Notes: generated by a model not told the origin, from the sequence alone. Positions 8,211 through 16,081 are shown, counted from the first letter of the stretch. The stretch is 24,340 nucleotides of DNA from CAIWKO01 sp964469155 (GCA_964469155.1 CAYXXU010000070.1:1-24340); one strand, 5' to 3'. Numbers and translations: made by a program.

Positions 8211-8903
8211 TTATGGCTTCAGAAAGAATATACCCCCTCCATCAACCAATGGGCCGTCATAAAGTTCAAAAATACTATAGCCTGCGTTTTTAACAAAACC
8301 ATAAATATTATCATTTGCAGAAAAGTATTTTAAACTGCCAATAATAAATAGTTTTTTATCAACCGCCCCGCAACATCCTCCAAAGAAACCATTGCTGAAA
8401 CCTTGCAGTTCAATGTCATCAGGAGCAACATAAAGGACATCCGCAGTGAGACAAGACAAGGCACTTTCTATTCCTTTGTCAGAAGTTATGAAATGGCTTT
8501 CGCCCAGTGCAATAAGGTTGCAACGCGAATAAGCCTGATTAATGTAAATCTGCCTTCTGTTCTGACAATACTCAATTATGGAAGGGTCGGTTACTTTATG
8601 ATTGTGAATAATAAAGTTATCGGTTACGACTGCATTGTATCTGGCAGTATCAGGGTATTTCATTCCCAGGGAAAGGATGCCATAACAGAAATCAATCGAG
8701 TATTCCTTTAGTTTATTTACAAATTCCACGGGTGTATTGGGTGCAATGATCAGTTTGTTGCCGGTTTGGCACAAAAAGATATCCGGATGGCCGCTGATGG
8801 CATCATACACGATATTACGGCTTTCGAACTCTATCAGATCTCCGAAACTCCTGAGTTCTTCCTTTGCAGGCTGCGGTATACTTTTGTCAACAATAATCCA
8901 CAT
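8211..8903 (-). CDS. DUF6873-family protein (GME/amidinotransferase-like fold)
   Basis: A 230-residue soluble protein with no signal peptide. Conserved-looking stretches are SGHPDIF (37-43), YNAVVTDNFIIHN (89-101), YSRCNLIAL (125-133), FITSDKGI (138-145), FFGGCCGAV (173-181) and DGGGIFFL (221-228). This pattern fits my recollection of the DUF6873 'GME fold' family, related to guanidine-modifying enzymes such as amidinotransferases and dimethylarginine hydrolases, whose catalytic nucleophile is a Cys. C177/C178 in GGCCG is one candidate nucleophile, which is inference. Its start lies 17 bp inside the end of the radical SAM gene, so the two are probably coupled. The substrate is unknown. Confidence 0.65.
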   Translation of the reverse strand: MWIIVDKSIPQPAKEELRSFGDLIEFESRNIVYDAISGHPDIFLCQTGNKLIIAPNTPVEFVNKLKEYSIDFCYGILSLGMKYPDTARYNAVVTDNFIIHNHKVTDPSIIEYCQNRRQIYINQAYSRCNLIALGESHFITSDKGIESALSCLTADVLYVAPDDIELQGFSNGFFGGCCGAVDKKLFIIGSLKYFSANDNIYGFVKNAGYSIFELYDGPLVDGGGIFFLKP

Positions 8904-9885
8904 GGAAGGTAAATCCTTTTAAAACATCAGAACGAACGAACCGAACCCTTCTGAATATTTGCTTCAGATAATTCCTGTTATATGCCTTATAACCAATAGC
9001 ATTATTATATTCATTAAATGGAACCGAAATGGTAATATCCTTGTTTTCTTCTCCAGTAATTCCTTTAAATTCCTTATGCCATATTTGTGTCATAGCCAAT
9101 TCGCGAAACGAAGGATGATAAGGTCCGGCAACCAACTTGCCCCCGCTTTCAAATTCTTCGGAAGGATGCAGGCCTACCCTGATAACATTCACCTGAGCCT
9201 CTATGAACAGTCTCAAAACAGGCCCCACCCATTCAATGGCTTCTACCAGAGATAAAGCATGATATTCCCCATTTTTGAAAAGTTCTTCCAGTTTGGTATT
9301 CTTTACTACAATGGTCGGATATATCCTTACACAATCGGGTTGCAAGGCAATGATACTTTGTGCTGTTTGCAGACTCTTATCTGCAGTATCTCCCGGAAGC
9401 CCAACCATCATTTGAAGTCCAAGCTGAAAACCGAGAGATTTTATTAATCCGGAGGCTTTTATTACATCCTCGGCTGTATGTCCCCGGCCCGAACTTCGCA
9501 GTACATCATCGTCCATTGACTGCAGGCCCAGTTCAATGGTTCCGACTTGCATGGATTTCAGGAGATTTAATATTTCATCAGTAATATAATCGGGCCGGGT
9601 CGAAAGCCTGATACTTTTTACTTTACCCTTATCAATAAAGGGTTGAACGACTTCGAGGTAGTTCTTTTGTTCGCTAATATCAAGACAAGTGAAACTTCCG
9701 CCAAAGAAGGCTACTTCAACGGTGGAACTCTCAATATCAATGGTAGAAAGGTACAGTTCAATTTGGTCAACAATCCCGCTTACTTCCATGGGCTTTTGCC
9801 TGCCCGAAATGTGTTTTTGATTGCAGAATACACATGTGAACGGACAAGCCAGATGCGGAATAAATACAGGAATGTTGTAATGCAA
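8887..9885 (-). CDS. Radical SAM protein, Elongator protein 3-like without acetyltransferase domain
   Basis: A 332-residue protein with the radical SAM cluster motif C14-P-F-T-C18-V-F-C21 in IPHLACPFTCVFC, followed by FFGGSFTCL, LSTRPDYI, IELGLQSMDDDVL, GLQMMVGLPGDT and RIYPTIVVKNTKLEELF. These are hallmarks of Elp3/YhcC-like radical SAM enzymes. Elp3 carries a further acetyltransferase domain; this protein ends after the radical SAM core. The start is a TTG at 9885: an in-frame TGA lies four codons upstream, and the next internal Met is beyond the cluster Cys residues, so an ATG start would destroy the enzyme. It begins 9 nt after the DUF3795 stop and overlaps the DUF6873 gene by 17 bp, so all three are probably made together. 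The reaction and substrate are not evident. Confidence 0.8.
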   Translation of the reverse strand: MHYNIPVFIPHLACPFTCVFCNQKHISGRQKPMEVSGIVDQIELYLSTIDIESSTVEVAFFGGSFTCLDISEQKNYLEVVQPFIDKGKVKSIRLSTRPDYITDEILNLLKSMQVGTIELGLQSMDDDVLRSSGRGHTAEDVIKASGLIKSLGFQLGLQMMVGLPGDTADKSLQTAQSIIALQPDCVRIYPTIVVKNTKLEELFKNGEYHALSLVEAIEWVGPVLRLFIEAQVNVIRVGLHPSEEFESGGKLVAGPYHPSFRELAMTQIWHKEFKGITGEENKDITISVPFNEYNNAIGYKAYNRNYLKQIFRRVRFVRSDVLKGFTFHVDYC

Positions 9886-9894
9886 GGAAACGAA

Positions 9895-10200
9895 TCAGTT
9901 TAAATTCTTTTTCAGAAGTTCCTGACGCACAATAAGCATTTTTTGATGCTCTTCCTCGGTAGATGCAGGGTCTTTCATCTGCAGAAAGGTTGCACAGGGA
10001 AGTTCGGCACAATTGCCACAACTGTGATATCCTCTTTGGTTCACGCTGCAATCAAATAAAGGACAAACTTTTGTGGGCATCATTTCTTTTGCCCAAAAAG
10101 TGGAACCTTTTACCGCATAACAACCATTACATTGTTTTTCAAAGAACTCACATTCATTGCAAACCAAGCCGCATGCCGATATAATCTGTTTCTTCTCCAT
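9895..10200 (-). CDS. DUF3795 Cys-rich small protein
   Basis: A protein of 101 residues from the ATG at 10200 (MEKKQIISACGLVCNEC). An in-frame ATG at 10242 would add 14 residues, but the family normally starts just before ACGLxCxxC, and a possible promoter overlaps that extension. It has two Cys clusters, CGLVCNECEFFEKQCNGC and, after CPLFDC, CGNCAELPC, consistent with zinc or another metal centre. The DUF3795 family has no firmly known function. It is the first gene of an operon with an Elp3-like radical SAM enzyme (9 nt downstream) and a GME-fold protein. Confidence 0.8.
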   Translation of the reverse strand: MEKKQIISACGLVCNECEFFEKQCNGCYAVKGSTFWAKEMMPTKVCPLFDCSVNQRGYHSCGNCAELPCATFLQMKDPASTEEEHQKMLIVRQELLKKNLN

Positions 10201-10212
10201 TGTTTTTTTTAG

Positions 10213-10242
10213 CAAAAATAGGAATGTTTTTCTATGAAGCAA
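10213..10242 (-). promoter_or_regulatory. Candidate Bacteroidetes promoter of the DUF3795/radical SAM operon
   Basis: On the minus strand TTTG (10242-10239), an 18-nt spacer and TATTTTTG (10220-10213) match TTTG-N-TAnnTTTG. The leader to the ATG at 10200 would be only about 6-8 nt, which is short, so the call is moderate. Confidence 0.4.
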
Positions 10243-10342
10243 AATTAAGGTGCATCAGGCTATTTTCTGCCCTCTATTCTTATGTTTGTTATTTTGTGAA
10301 CGACTATTTTTTATAAAAAGTGAAAAGCTAAGTATTTATCCA

Positions 10343-10350
10343 TAAATTTG
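10343..10350 (+). promoter_or_regulatory. TAAATTTG -7 element for the C10 protease gene
   Basis: TAAATTTG is an exact TAnnTTTG match 29 nt upstream of the ATG at 10380. No convincing TTTG is seen 19-20 nt further upstream, so only the -7 half is supported. Confidence 0.5.
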
Positions 10351-10379
10351 CCTACCAAAAATTAACCCTTACCATCCGT

Positions 10380-12104
10380 ATGAAAAAACTTCTTCTCCTT
10401 CCTCTTCTGCTGGCTTATATCATTTCAGCCAATGCCCAAACAGTGAACAGCAAAGATGCCCGAAAAGCTGCTGCATCGTTCTGGAACAGATCTTTTTCAA
10501 ATTCGCAGGATCTTTCCCTGACTTTTTCTTTCAGTAAACAAACCGATACCACTCTTTTTGTTTATAATATTGGCAATTCAGGTTTTGTTGTGGTTTCGGG
10601 CGATAAAACCGTTATGCCGGTTCTGGCTTATTCCAACGAAGGCAATTTTATTCCTGATGATCAGGCCCCGGCAGCAATGGCATGGATGCAACATTACTCC
10701 GATCAGATCATTGCAGGCAGAAACAATGCTTACCATCAGTCTGTTAACCCAGAATGGAATATTTTGCTTACGGACGAGGCTCCGGTAATACAAAATAAAT
10801 CGGTTAAATCAGTGAATCCATTATGCCAGACCCGCTGGGATCAGGGACGATTCTATAATTACAAATGTCCGGCCTACCCTACCGGCCCCGACGGCCACTG
10901 CGTTACAGGATGTGTGGCCACCGCCATGGCTCAGATCATGAAGTATTATAATTATCCCATAAATGGTTTAGGTTCACATTATTATACCCACCCTCATTTC
11001 GGAAATATAGGCGCTGATTTTGCAGCAACTACCTACGATTGGGCAAGCATGGGTAATTATGGCAACCTAACCAACCAGGAAGCCATCGGAACCCTGATAT
11101 TTCATTGCGGCGTTTCTGTTGATATGGATTATAATCCGACCGAATCGGGCGCCATGTCTGAAAATGCTGTGACTGCTTTTAAAAACTATTTTCATTACCG
11201 CAATACCATTAAAAGCCTTGAAAAAGACCTGTACATGGAATCAGAGTGGATTAGCCTGTTGAAGGATAATCTTGATGAAAATCATCCTATAATGTATAGC
11301 GGAAGCGGCAATGGAGGTGGACATGCCTGGGTGTGCGACGGATATGATGATAGCGACCGTTTCCATATGAACTGGGGATGGAGTGGTTCGAGCAACGGAT
11401 ATTTTGTGATCAGCAACCTGAATCCGGGTGGTTATACTTTTAATATGTCGCAGGCAGCTATTTTTAATATTATGCCCTATTTTGCACCGTATTGCATGGC
11501 CAACCGGACCTTTACAGATTCAACCCGGGTGATTTCCGATGGAAGCGGTTATTCGTATTACTGGAACGATACCGACTGCGACTGGCTGATCACTCCTACT
11601 GATGCCGACAGAGTAGTGCTTCAGTTCGCTGATTTCAATACAGAAACAGCCAACGATATAGTGAGTGTTTACGATGGTGAAACCACTGCATCCACGCTGC
11701 TGGGAGCATTTTCGGGCACCGACACTCCCCCACTACTTACAGCTTATAGCGGAAAGATGCTGATCACTTTCAGCAGCAATAGTACCACCCAGGGACTCGG
11801 CTGGACGGCGAAATACTGGAGTTTGAAACAGGGCGACGGTATCAGGGAAGATGAAACCACCAGGCTGTCGGTGTATCCGAATCCTGTTGCCAGCGAACTT
11901 ACTCTTACCAACCAGGTAGCTATGAATGAAGCCGTGAATGTCTGCATTTATGATTGTTCGGGAAAGTTGGTGTACCATGCCGATGTAAAAATGGATAACG
12001 AAAATACCCTGAGAATTGATGCAGGCCAGTTGAATGCAGGTTTCTATATCGTTTCTTTACAATCCAATCAGCATAACTACCGAACCAAGTTTATAAAGCA
12101 ATAA
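10380..12104 (+). CDS. Secreted C10-family cysteine protease (streptopain-like) with CUB and T9SS type A domains
   Basis: A 574-residue preproprotein. Residues 1-20 are a signal peptide (ISANAQ). Residues 24-130 resemble the Spi/C10 inhibitory prodomain. The peptidase domain carries TRWDQGRFYN (Q155, oxyanion hole), CVTGCVATAMAQIMKYY with catalytic C178, GNGGGHAWVCDGYD with catalytic H315 and HMNWGWSG (329-336). Residues 372-481 form a CUB-like domain (YDGETTASTLLGAFSG, then LITFSSN). Residues 496-574 are a type A sorting domain (LSVYPNPV at the start, GFYIVSLQSN and KFIKQ at the end), so it should cross the outer membrane by type IX secretion. It is monocistronic, with a -7 element upstream and a terminator downstream. 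All expected catalytic residues are present. Confidence 0.92.
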   Translation: MKKLLLLPLLLAYIISANAQTVNSKDARKAAASFWNRSFSNSQDLSLTFSFSKQTDTTLFVYNIGNSGFVVVSGDKTVMPVLAYSNEGNFIPDDQAPAAMAWMQHYSDQIIAGRNNAYHQSVNPEWNILLTDEAPVIQNKSVKSVNPLCQTRWDQGRFYNYKCPAYPTGPDGHCVTGCVATAMAQIMKYYNYPINGLGSHYYTHPHFGNIGADFAATTYDWASMGNYGNLTNQEAIGTLIFHCGVSVDMDYNPTESGAMSENAVTAFKNYFHYRNTIKSLEKDLYMESEWISLLKDNLDENHPIMYSGSGNGGGHAWVCDGYDDSDRFHMNWGWSGSSNGYFVISNLNPGGYTFNMSQAAIFNIMPYFAPYCMANRTFTDSTRVISDGSGYSYYWNDTDCDWLITPTDADRVVLQFADFNTETANDIVSVYDGETTASTLLGAFSGTDTPPLLTAYSGKMLITFSSNSTTQGLGWTAKYWSLKQGDGIREDETTRLSVYPNPVASELTLTNQVAMNEAVNVCIYDCSGKLVYHADVKMDNENTLRIDAGQLNAGFYIVSLQSNQHNYRTKFIKQ

Positions 12105-12125
12105 ATAACCAAGCGACATCTAAGG

Positions 12126-12178
12126 GCCGGGTATTTAGGGGTATTATTATCCTAAAGGTATCCGGCTTCTTTTTTTTC
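12126..12178 (+). terminator. Intrinsic terminator after the C10 protease gene
   Basis: GCCGG (12126-12130) pairs with CCGGC (12162-12166), with TTTAGG/CCTAAA pairing inside, followed by a T-rich run. It lies about 20 bp past the protease stop and separates it from the convergent barrel gene. Confidence 0.8.
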
Positions 12179-12823
12179 TTAGAATTCGTAGCCTATCAAC
12201 AAACGGTAATTGTTTTCTTTGGCAGATAACACCATTGAGCGGTGAAAATCGGATAACCCCAGCCAGCCTTCCACCCCCAGGGTAAAGTGTTTGTATTTGA
12301 AGCGGGCCTGAAGTCCCGCATTTGACGAAAAACCTGTAAAATTGTTTTTCATATCGACGGGAGTGCGGGAGGCAGTCTGGATAAACCTTTTACTGGCAGA
12401 GAAAATATATTGTCCTTTTACCATAGGTGTGACCTGGAAAAAATGATTGATATCGAAGGTAATTCCAAGGCCTGCTTCAATCGAACCCAGGGAAACTACT
12501 TCAGAGTTGCCGTTAACATCGGGCTTCAATTTGCCGCCAAAGGTGTAATATCCGATGAAGGTTTTTAGAAACAGGGTGTTCTTTTCACCCATTTGTTTCA
12601 GCTTTACATCGTAATGCAGACGAAGGCAGGGCTGCAGCCACAGATGGTGCAGGGCAACCGCAGAATCGTTGCCATTGGCTGCTTTTACAGTCATGTTCAT
12701 GGTGTTATACCCCACTCCTGCTTCAATGCCCAGACCAGTGGGGGCTTTCTGCTTCTCCTGGGCCAACAATGGGTATGCAATAAAAGTGAGGAAGAACAGG
12801 GAAATAGTAAGATGCTTTTTCAT
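12179..12823 (-). CDS. Outer-membrane beta-barrel protein
   Basis: A 214-residue protein with a signal peptide (residues 1 to about 21, ending LLAQ) and alternating amphipathic strands (for example GIEAGVGYNTMNM, IEAGLGITFDI, GLQARFKYKHFTLGVEGWLG). It ends NYRLLIGYEF, with the terminal Phe typical of BamA-inserted barrels. The size fits an 8- to 10-strand porin-like or outer-membrane protein X-type barrel. No specific function is recognisable. A TAnnTTTG element lies just upstream, and its stop meets the terminator of the convergent protease gene. Confidence 0.65.
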   Translation of the reverse strand: MKKHLTISLFFLTFIAYPLLAQEKQKAPTGLGIEAGVGYNTMNMTVKAANGNDSAVALHHLWLQPCLRLHYDVKLKQMGEKNTLFLKTFIGYYTFGGKLKPDVNGNSEVVSLGSIEAGLGITFDINHFFQVTPMVKGQYIFSASKRFIQTASRTPVDMKNNFTGFSSNAGLQARFKYKHFTLGVEGWLGLSDFHRSMVLSAKENNYRLLIGYEF

Positions 12824-12845
12824 GAACCACGTTTTTAGGGTGATG

Positions 12846-12853
12846 CAAAGTTA
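12846..12853 (-). promoter_or_regulatory. TAACTTTG -7 element for the barrel gene
   Basis: On the minus strand TAACTTTG lies 22 nt before the ATG at 12823, giving a leader of about 15-18 nt. The -33 position is poor (no TTG). Confidence 0.45.
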
Positions 12854-12926
12854 TGAATATTCTGAATCTTGAAGGGTTCGGATCTTAATCCACTAAATGG
12901 GTTTGGAATTTCAAAGGCAGCGAATT

Positions 12927-13451
12927 CTATTTTACCTTTTTATACAATCCCACCAAATCGCCTGATGCCAGGATATGTCCTTTCATGGCAGTTTCCATTT
13001 CGGGTTTGGTGGCGCCGTTTTTCAGGGGCAACCAACAGTCGAGGGCATATAGCTTGAAATGATAGTGATGTGTGCCGCTGGGCGGACAAGGTCCGCCATA
13101 ACCCGTGCGGCGAAAATCGGTGGTGCCGTATAGGGCATTTTCAATACCCCTGTCGTTCTCAGGTATGCTGAGCACGGTGGGTGGGATATTAAAAATAAGC
13201 CAGTGTACCCAGGTTTTCATGGGGGCATCAGGATCGTCGCAGATGAGTGCGTAAGATTGGGTGCCTTCGGGGCCGGGCGTCCAGGCAATTTGGGGTGAGA
13301 TGTTCACACCATCGCAGGTATATTGCGAAGGTATCATGCCGTTTTGTTTAAATGCCGTGCTGCTGACGGTAATTTCAGATGTTTTCATAGTAGCGCAATT
13401 AATGAATAAAGGTAATGAAAAAACCGGTATTAAGAACAGGAAACGATTCAT
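12927..13451 (-). CDS. YbhB/YbcL-type PEBP lipoprotein
   Basis: About 174 residues from the ATG at 13451 (MNRFLFLIPVF); an ATG four codons earlier at 13463 is also possible. The N-terminus is a lipoprotein signal with the lipobox FINC. The body is a phosphatidylethanolamine-binding protein (Raf kinase inhibitor-like) domain: ISPQIAWTPGPEGTQSYALI, DDPDAPMKTWVHWLIFNIP, GTTDFRRTGYGGPCPPSGTHHYHFKLYALD. Bacterial YbhB/YbcL proteins are small ligand-binding proteins of uncertain role; lipid-anchored versions are common in Bacteroidota. It lies 103 bp upstream of the barrel gene on the same strand, but that gene has its own -7 element. Confidence 0.88.
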   Translation of the reverse strand: MNRFLFLIPVFSLPLFINCATMKTSEITVSSTAFKQNGMIPSQYTCDGVNISPQIAWTPGPEGTQSYALICDDPDAPMKTWVHWLIFNIPPTVLSIPENDRGIENALYGTTDFRRTGYGGPCPPSGTHHYHFKLYALDCWLPLKNGATKPEMETAMKGHILASGDLVGLYKKVK

Positions 13452-13601
13452 GGGTATTACCATTTTTATGGATTTAGAATTATAGTTAAATAACTTCTTC
13501 TTGCTTCACTTTTGTGGTGGTTTATTTCACTATTTGGTCGGCTTGGTGCACCTTTATCTTTAAATCCCCCCAAAACTACATATTAATTCTCACGTAAAAA
13601 A

Positions 13602-14291
13602 TTACTCTGCTTTTTTCTTTTTTCGTGATTTTCTTATTTTATCGGGATATATCCGGTAATGTTTGTAGCGGGCTTCGCTATCGTTGGCCCAGCAGGTTTT
13701 GCCCGAATTGAATACGCTTTTGATGAGGGTGTAGAGTTGGTTGGCCAGCTTAACCCGGTTTTCGGCTATCAGATCGCGGTTTTTTATGGCTTTGGTGCGT
13801 GCCAGCAGGCATTTTTCGAGGGTTATGGTTTTGGCAGCCAAATCGTCGATTATGACCTGAGTAAGGCCTTGGGAGCTGAGTTCTGAAAGAAAATCTTCGG
13901 CCGATTTAATCACCAGTTCGGCACATTCTTTCAGTTGTTCATACTTCTTTTGGGCAATGCCTTGGGTGCCAAACTGCCGGTATTCGGCCGACCTGGTTCC
14001 ATATTTATTTTGCACCCTGACAACAATGCCGCGAATGCCCTTACGCACTTCGGCTTCGGCTTTGCGGTATGCAGTGCGGGCGATGGATTCGGTGCCTTTG
14101 AGTATGTGGTCGTCGGGATATTTTTTCAGGGCGGTGGTCAAATTTTTCACCTCGGTTTTGGTGGCTGCCGTAATACCAAATTCCGATAATTTTGCCAGGT
14201 CGCGGTCTATAAGGTTGGCACAGTGGTCGCCCAATTGAAGTAAGTCTGACATTTTGCCTAAATAAAGCAACCTGATTTTAGACTTGCGCAT
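13602..14291 (-). CDS. Uncharacterised protein, paralogue of the divergent gene at 14966
   Basis: About 229 residues, no family recognised. It is clearly related to the protein at 14966-15919: both share QL followed by DRD.A.L...GI.AA, a Y[GT]..S..YR.FG block, LLTELS/FLSELSS then GLTQ..[IL]DDL, and near the end GK..WA..SEA.Y..Y.IY. The ATG at 14291 puts the shared QL motif at the same distance (20 residues) from the start as in the paralogue; an ATG at 14297 is also possible. The C-terminus is a basic tail (KIRKSRKKKKAE). It looks helical and soluble with no signal peptide. It is divergent from its paralogue across an array of 21-bp repeats. The similarity to the paralogue supports a real gene; the role is unknown. 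Confidence 0.8.
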   Translation of the reverse strand: MRKSKIRLLYLGKMSDLLQLGDHCANLIDRDLAKLSEFGITAATKTEVKNLTTALKKYPDDHILKGTESIARTAYRKAEAEVRKGIRGIVVRVQNKYGTRSAEYRQFGTQGIAQKKYEQLKECAELVIKSAEDFLSELSSQGLTQVIIDDLAAKTITLEKCLLARTKAIKNRDLIAENRVKLANQLYTLIKSVFNSGKTCWANDSEARYKHYRIYPDKIRKSRKKKKAE

Positions 14292-14312
14292 AATCAAATG
14301 GTTTTAACAGAG

Positions 14313-14320
14313 CAAATATA
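14313..14320 (-). promoter_or_regulatory. TATATTTG -7 element for the minus-strand paralogue
   Basis: On the minus strand TATATTTG lies 21 nt before the ATG at 14291, giving a leader of about 15 nt. No good -33 TTTG is seen. Confidence 0.45.
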
Positions 14321-14448
14321 ATATATTTTAAGGAAATTTTAAAATTTTTCTTCTATAATTCTTTGCGTTAAATTGTCTAATTTCCAAATCTATTTGTTCA
14401 TGCTCTTATTATTTATTTTTTATCTCCAAACTTTTTTGTGGATGCACG

Positions 14449-14784
14449 GGTTTATATGGTACAATCTCTGTTACATATCATGTATGCCCCGGTTTGCAGG
14501 TGGTAAGTTCCAAATAAAATTGGCTAAGTACCGGAACATATCCGGTAAGTTCCAGTATGAAAGCGATTCATAGTGGTATTTATTGAATTTATTGCGGATT
14601 TTAGTATGTTTTTTTTAGAATTTAGTCAATTCAAACCAGTTTTGATTGTATATTTTAAGGGGCATAACCACTTATTTTCAGAAAATACTATGAATATTTC
14701 GGAATATACACGATTTTTTTTGGAACTTACACGATTTTATTCGGTACTTACTCAATGTAAAGTGGGGCTTACTCACTAATTTAA
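14449..14784. repeat. Inverted array of about 15 degenerate 21-bp repeats around a central palindrome
   Basis: On the plus strand, 21-bp units begin at 14575 and every 21 bp to 14764 (ten units). Each starts with purine-G, and nine of ten have TA at unit positions 7-8; the clearest is GGAACTTACACGATTTTATT at 14722. To the left, units in the reverse orientation end at 14553, 14532, 14511, 14490 and (weakly) 14469, for example GGTAAGTTCC at 14502-14511 and 14544-14553. The two halves are mirrored about 14564, where TATGAA (14556-14561) and TTCATA (14567-14572) form a small palindrome. The array fills the middle of the gap between the two divergent paralogues. There are no unique spacers, so it is not a CRISPR. 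Confidence 0.85.
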
Positions 14785-14906
14785 CAATTCATGGCGTATT
14801 TTTGAGAACTGGGAACCATAAAAATACCATGAAATCGAATTATAACCCCCATTTATCGCCTGTTTCCAAACTAAATCCGGTTTTTTTCTGCTCTTTTATG
14901 CTATGA

Positions 14907-14937
14907 TTGCATTCTTACGAATCATTTATTACCTTTG
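14907..14937 (+). promoter_or_regulatory. Bacteroidetes promoter of the plus-strand paralogue
   Basis: TTG (14907-14909), a 20-nt spacer and TACCTTTG (14930-14937) match the consensus. A start near 14943 gives a leader of about 20 nt before the ATG at 14966 and rules out the upstream in-frame ATG at 14903. Confidence 0.65.
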
Positions 14938-14965
14938 GAATAAAAAACCCAAAAAAAACAACGCC

Positions 14966-15919
14966 ATGAAAATGAAAGTCGCCACTACCCTGTTCAATTT
15001 TACTTTCGCATTTTTATACCAATTGGTCGACAAAGCCCTGATGCTTTTCGACCGCGATTCGGCCGAACTGGCCCAATATGGCATTGATGCTGCATTTAAA
15101 GCTGATCTGAGCGCCAAAAACACGGCACTCAAATCTGCGCCCGATGATATTGTTTATAAAAGTCAAGTCAGCATCGCCAGTGCCGACCGCGACAAAACAG
15201 CCGAAGAAGTGAAAGCGACTATTCGCAATATAGTGAGCCGGGCTATCGATCTATATGGCGAAGAAAGCGGTCAGTACCGTATGTTTGGAATTAAAAACAT
15301 GGATAGCATGGATGTGAACCAGCTTTTTGTTTGTGCCACCCGGGTGGTTGAGGTGGGCGGGTCATTGCTTACAGAGCTGAGTGCTAAAGGGCTTACCCAG
15401 CAGATGCTCGACGATCTGGAAACTGCAGCCGGCAAGTTAGATACGAAAATCGACACCAAAACCGATTCGGTGATGGATCGCGACGAAGCTACCGAAAAAC
15501 GCATTCTCGACGCCAACGTGGTGTATGGCATGGTAGTTTCGATGTTTCGCTACGGAAAAGTTTACTGGGCCGACAAAAGCGAAGCCAAATACAACGATTA
15601 TGTGATCTACAACACCCCCGACGGCCTGCCCCCGCCCGCCGAGCAGTTTGGCATGGTTCACGGCACCGTGCTCAACGCCGATACCCTGGCGCCGGTGCCT
15701 TTTGCGCTGGTATTTTTCGAAGGCATAGAAGACCCCGTTGAAGCCGACGAAGACGGCACCTACGAACGCGATCAGATACCACTGACCTCCTTGTTGATCA
15801 GCGCCACCGCCGATGGCATGGTAGATTTCGAAAGTCCCATAGCCCTGCAGGCCGGGCAGGATGTGCTGTTCGACATCATGATGCAACCCAACACCACCCC
15901 TCCGCCTCCCAACACCTGA
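14966..15919 (+). CDS. Uncharacterised protein with C-terminal carboxypeptidase-regulatory-like domain, paralogue of the gene at 13602
   Basis: A 317-residue protein from the ATG at 14966 (MKMKVATTLFNF); the promoter at 14907-14937 excludes the longer start at 14903. The first 220 residues are homologous to the divergent neighbour (shared DRDSAELAQYGIDAA, YGEESGQYRMFGI, LLTELSAKGLTQQMLDDL, GKVYWADKSEAKYNDYVIY). The last 90 residues are extra: a beta-rich domain (MVHGTVLNADTLAPVPFALV, then DGTYERDQIP) like CarboxypepD_reg/DUF4480 domains, ending in a Pro-rich tail (NTTPPPPNT). There is no clear signal peptide. The base composition rises in GC towards the 3' end. The function is unknown. Confidence 0.82.
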   Translation: MKMKVATTLFNFTFAFLYQLVDKALMLFDRDSAELAQYGIDAAFKADLSAKNTALKSAPDDIVYKSQVSIASADRDKTAEEVKATIRNIVSRAIDLYGEESGQYRMFGIKNMDSMDVNQLFVCATRVVEVGGSLLTELSAKGLTQQMLDDLETAAGKLDTKIDTKTDSVMDRDEATEKRILDANVVYGMVVSMFRYGKVYWADKSEAKYNDYVIYNTPDGLPPPAEQFGMVHGTVLNADTLAPVPFALVFFEGIEDPVEADEDGTYERDQIPLTSLLISATADGMVDFESPIALQAGQDVLFDIMMQPNTTPPPPNT

Positions 15920-15950
15920 TCCTGGGAAGGCCGGAAACCTTGATAAAAAT

Positions 15951-15989
15951 ACTCCCTCAGCGATTCAATGGGCTGGGGGAGTTTTTTTT
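15951..15989 (+). terminator. Strong intrinsic terminator after the plus-strand paralogue
   Basis: ACTCCCTCAGC (15951-15961) pairs over 11 bp, with one G-T pair, with GCTGGGGGAGT (15972-15982), followed by eight T. It lies 32 bp past the stop. Confidence 0.9.
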
Positions 15990-16012
15990 GGTTTGAGCAG
16001 GAGAAATTGATG

Positions 16013-16037
16013 GAAGACCGAAGACCGGAGTCCGAAG
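16013..16037. repeat. Heptameric microsatellite (GAAGACC unit)
   Basis: GAAGACC, GAAGACC, GGAGTCC and GAAG start at 16013, 16020, 16027 and 16034, an exact 7-bp period. The unit resembles GAAGTCC at 362-388. A two-unit AGTCTAA array at 16204-16217 has the same period. Confidence 0.65.
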
Positions 16038-16081
16038 CCATTAGTTGATTGAGTTGATTAAGGAAGAATAGGGCGGAATTT

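Noticed and set aside
13659..14238. Several 75-93 codon plus-strand frames
   Set aside because: They are antisense to the minus-strand paralogue, whose conservation with the gene at 14966 shows which strand codes.
14373..14779. Two short open frames (66 and 68 codons) with heptad-like protein repeats
   Set aside because: The heptads are just the 21-bp DNA repeat read as seven codons. The repeat units flip orientation mid-way, which fits a DNA-level array better than a protein.
14449..14784. A CRISPR array
   Set aside because: The units are contiguous and degenerate, with no unique spacers, and no cas gene is near.
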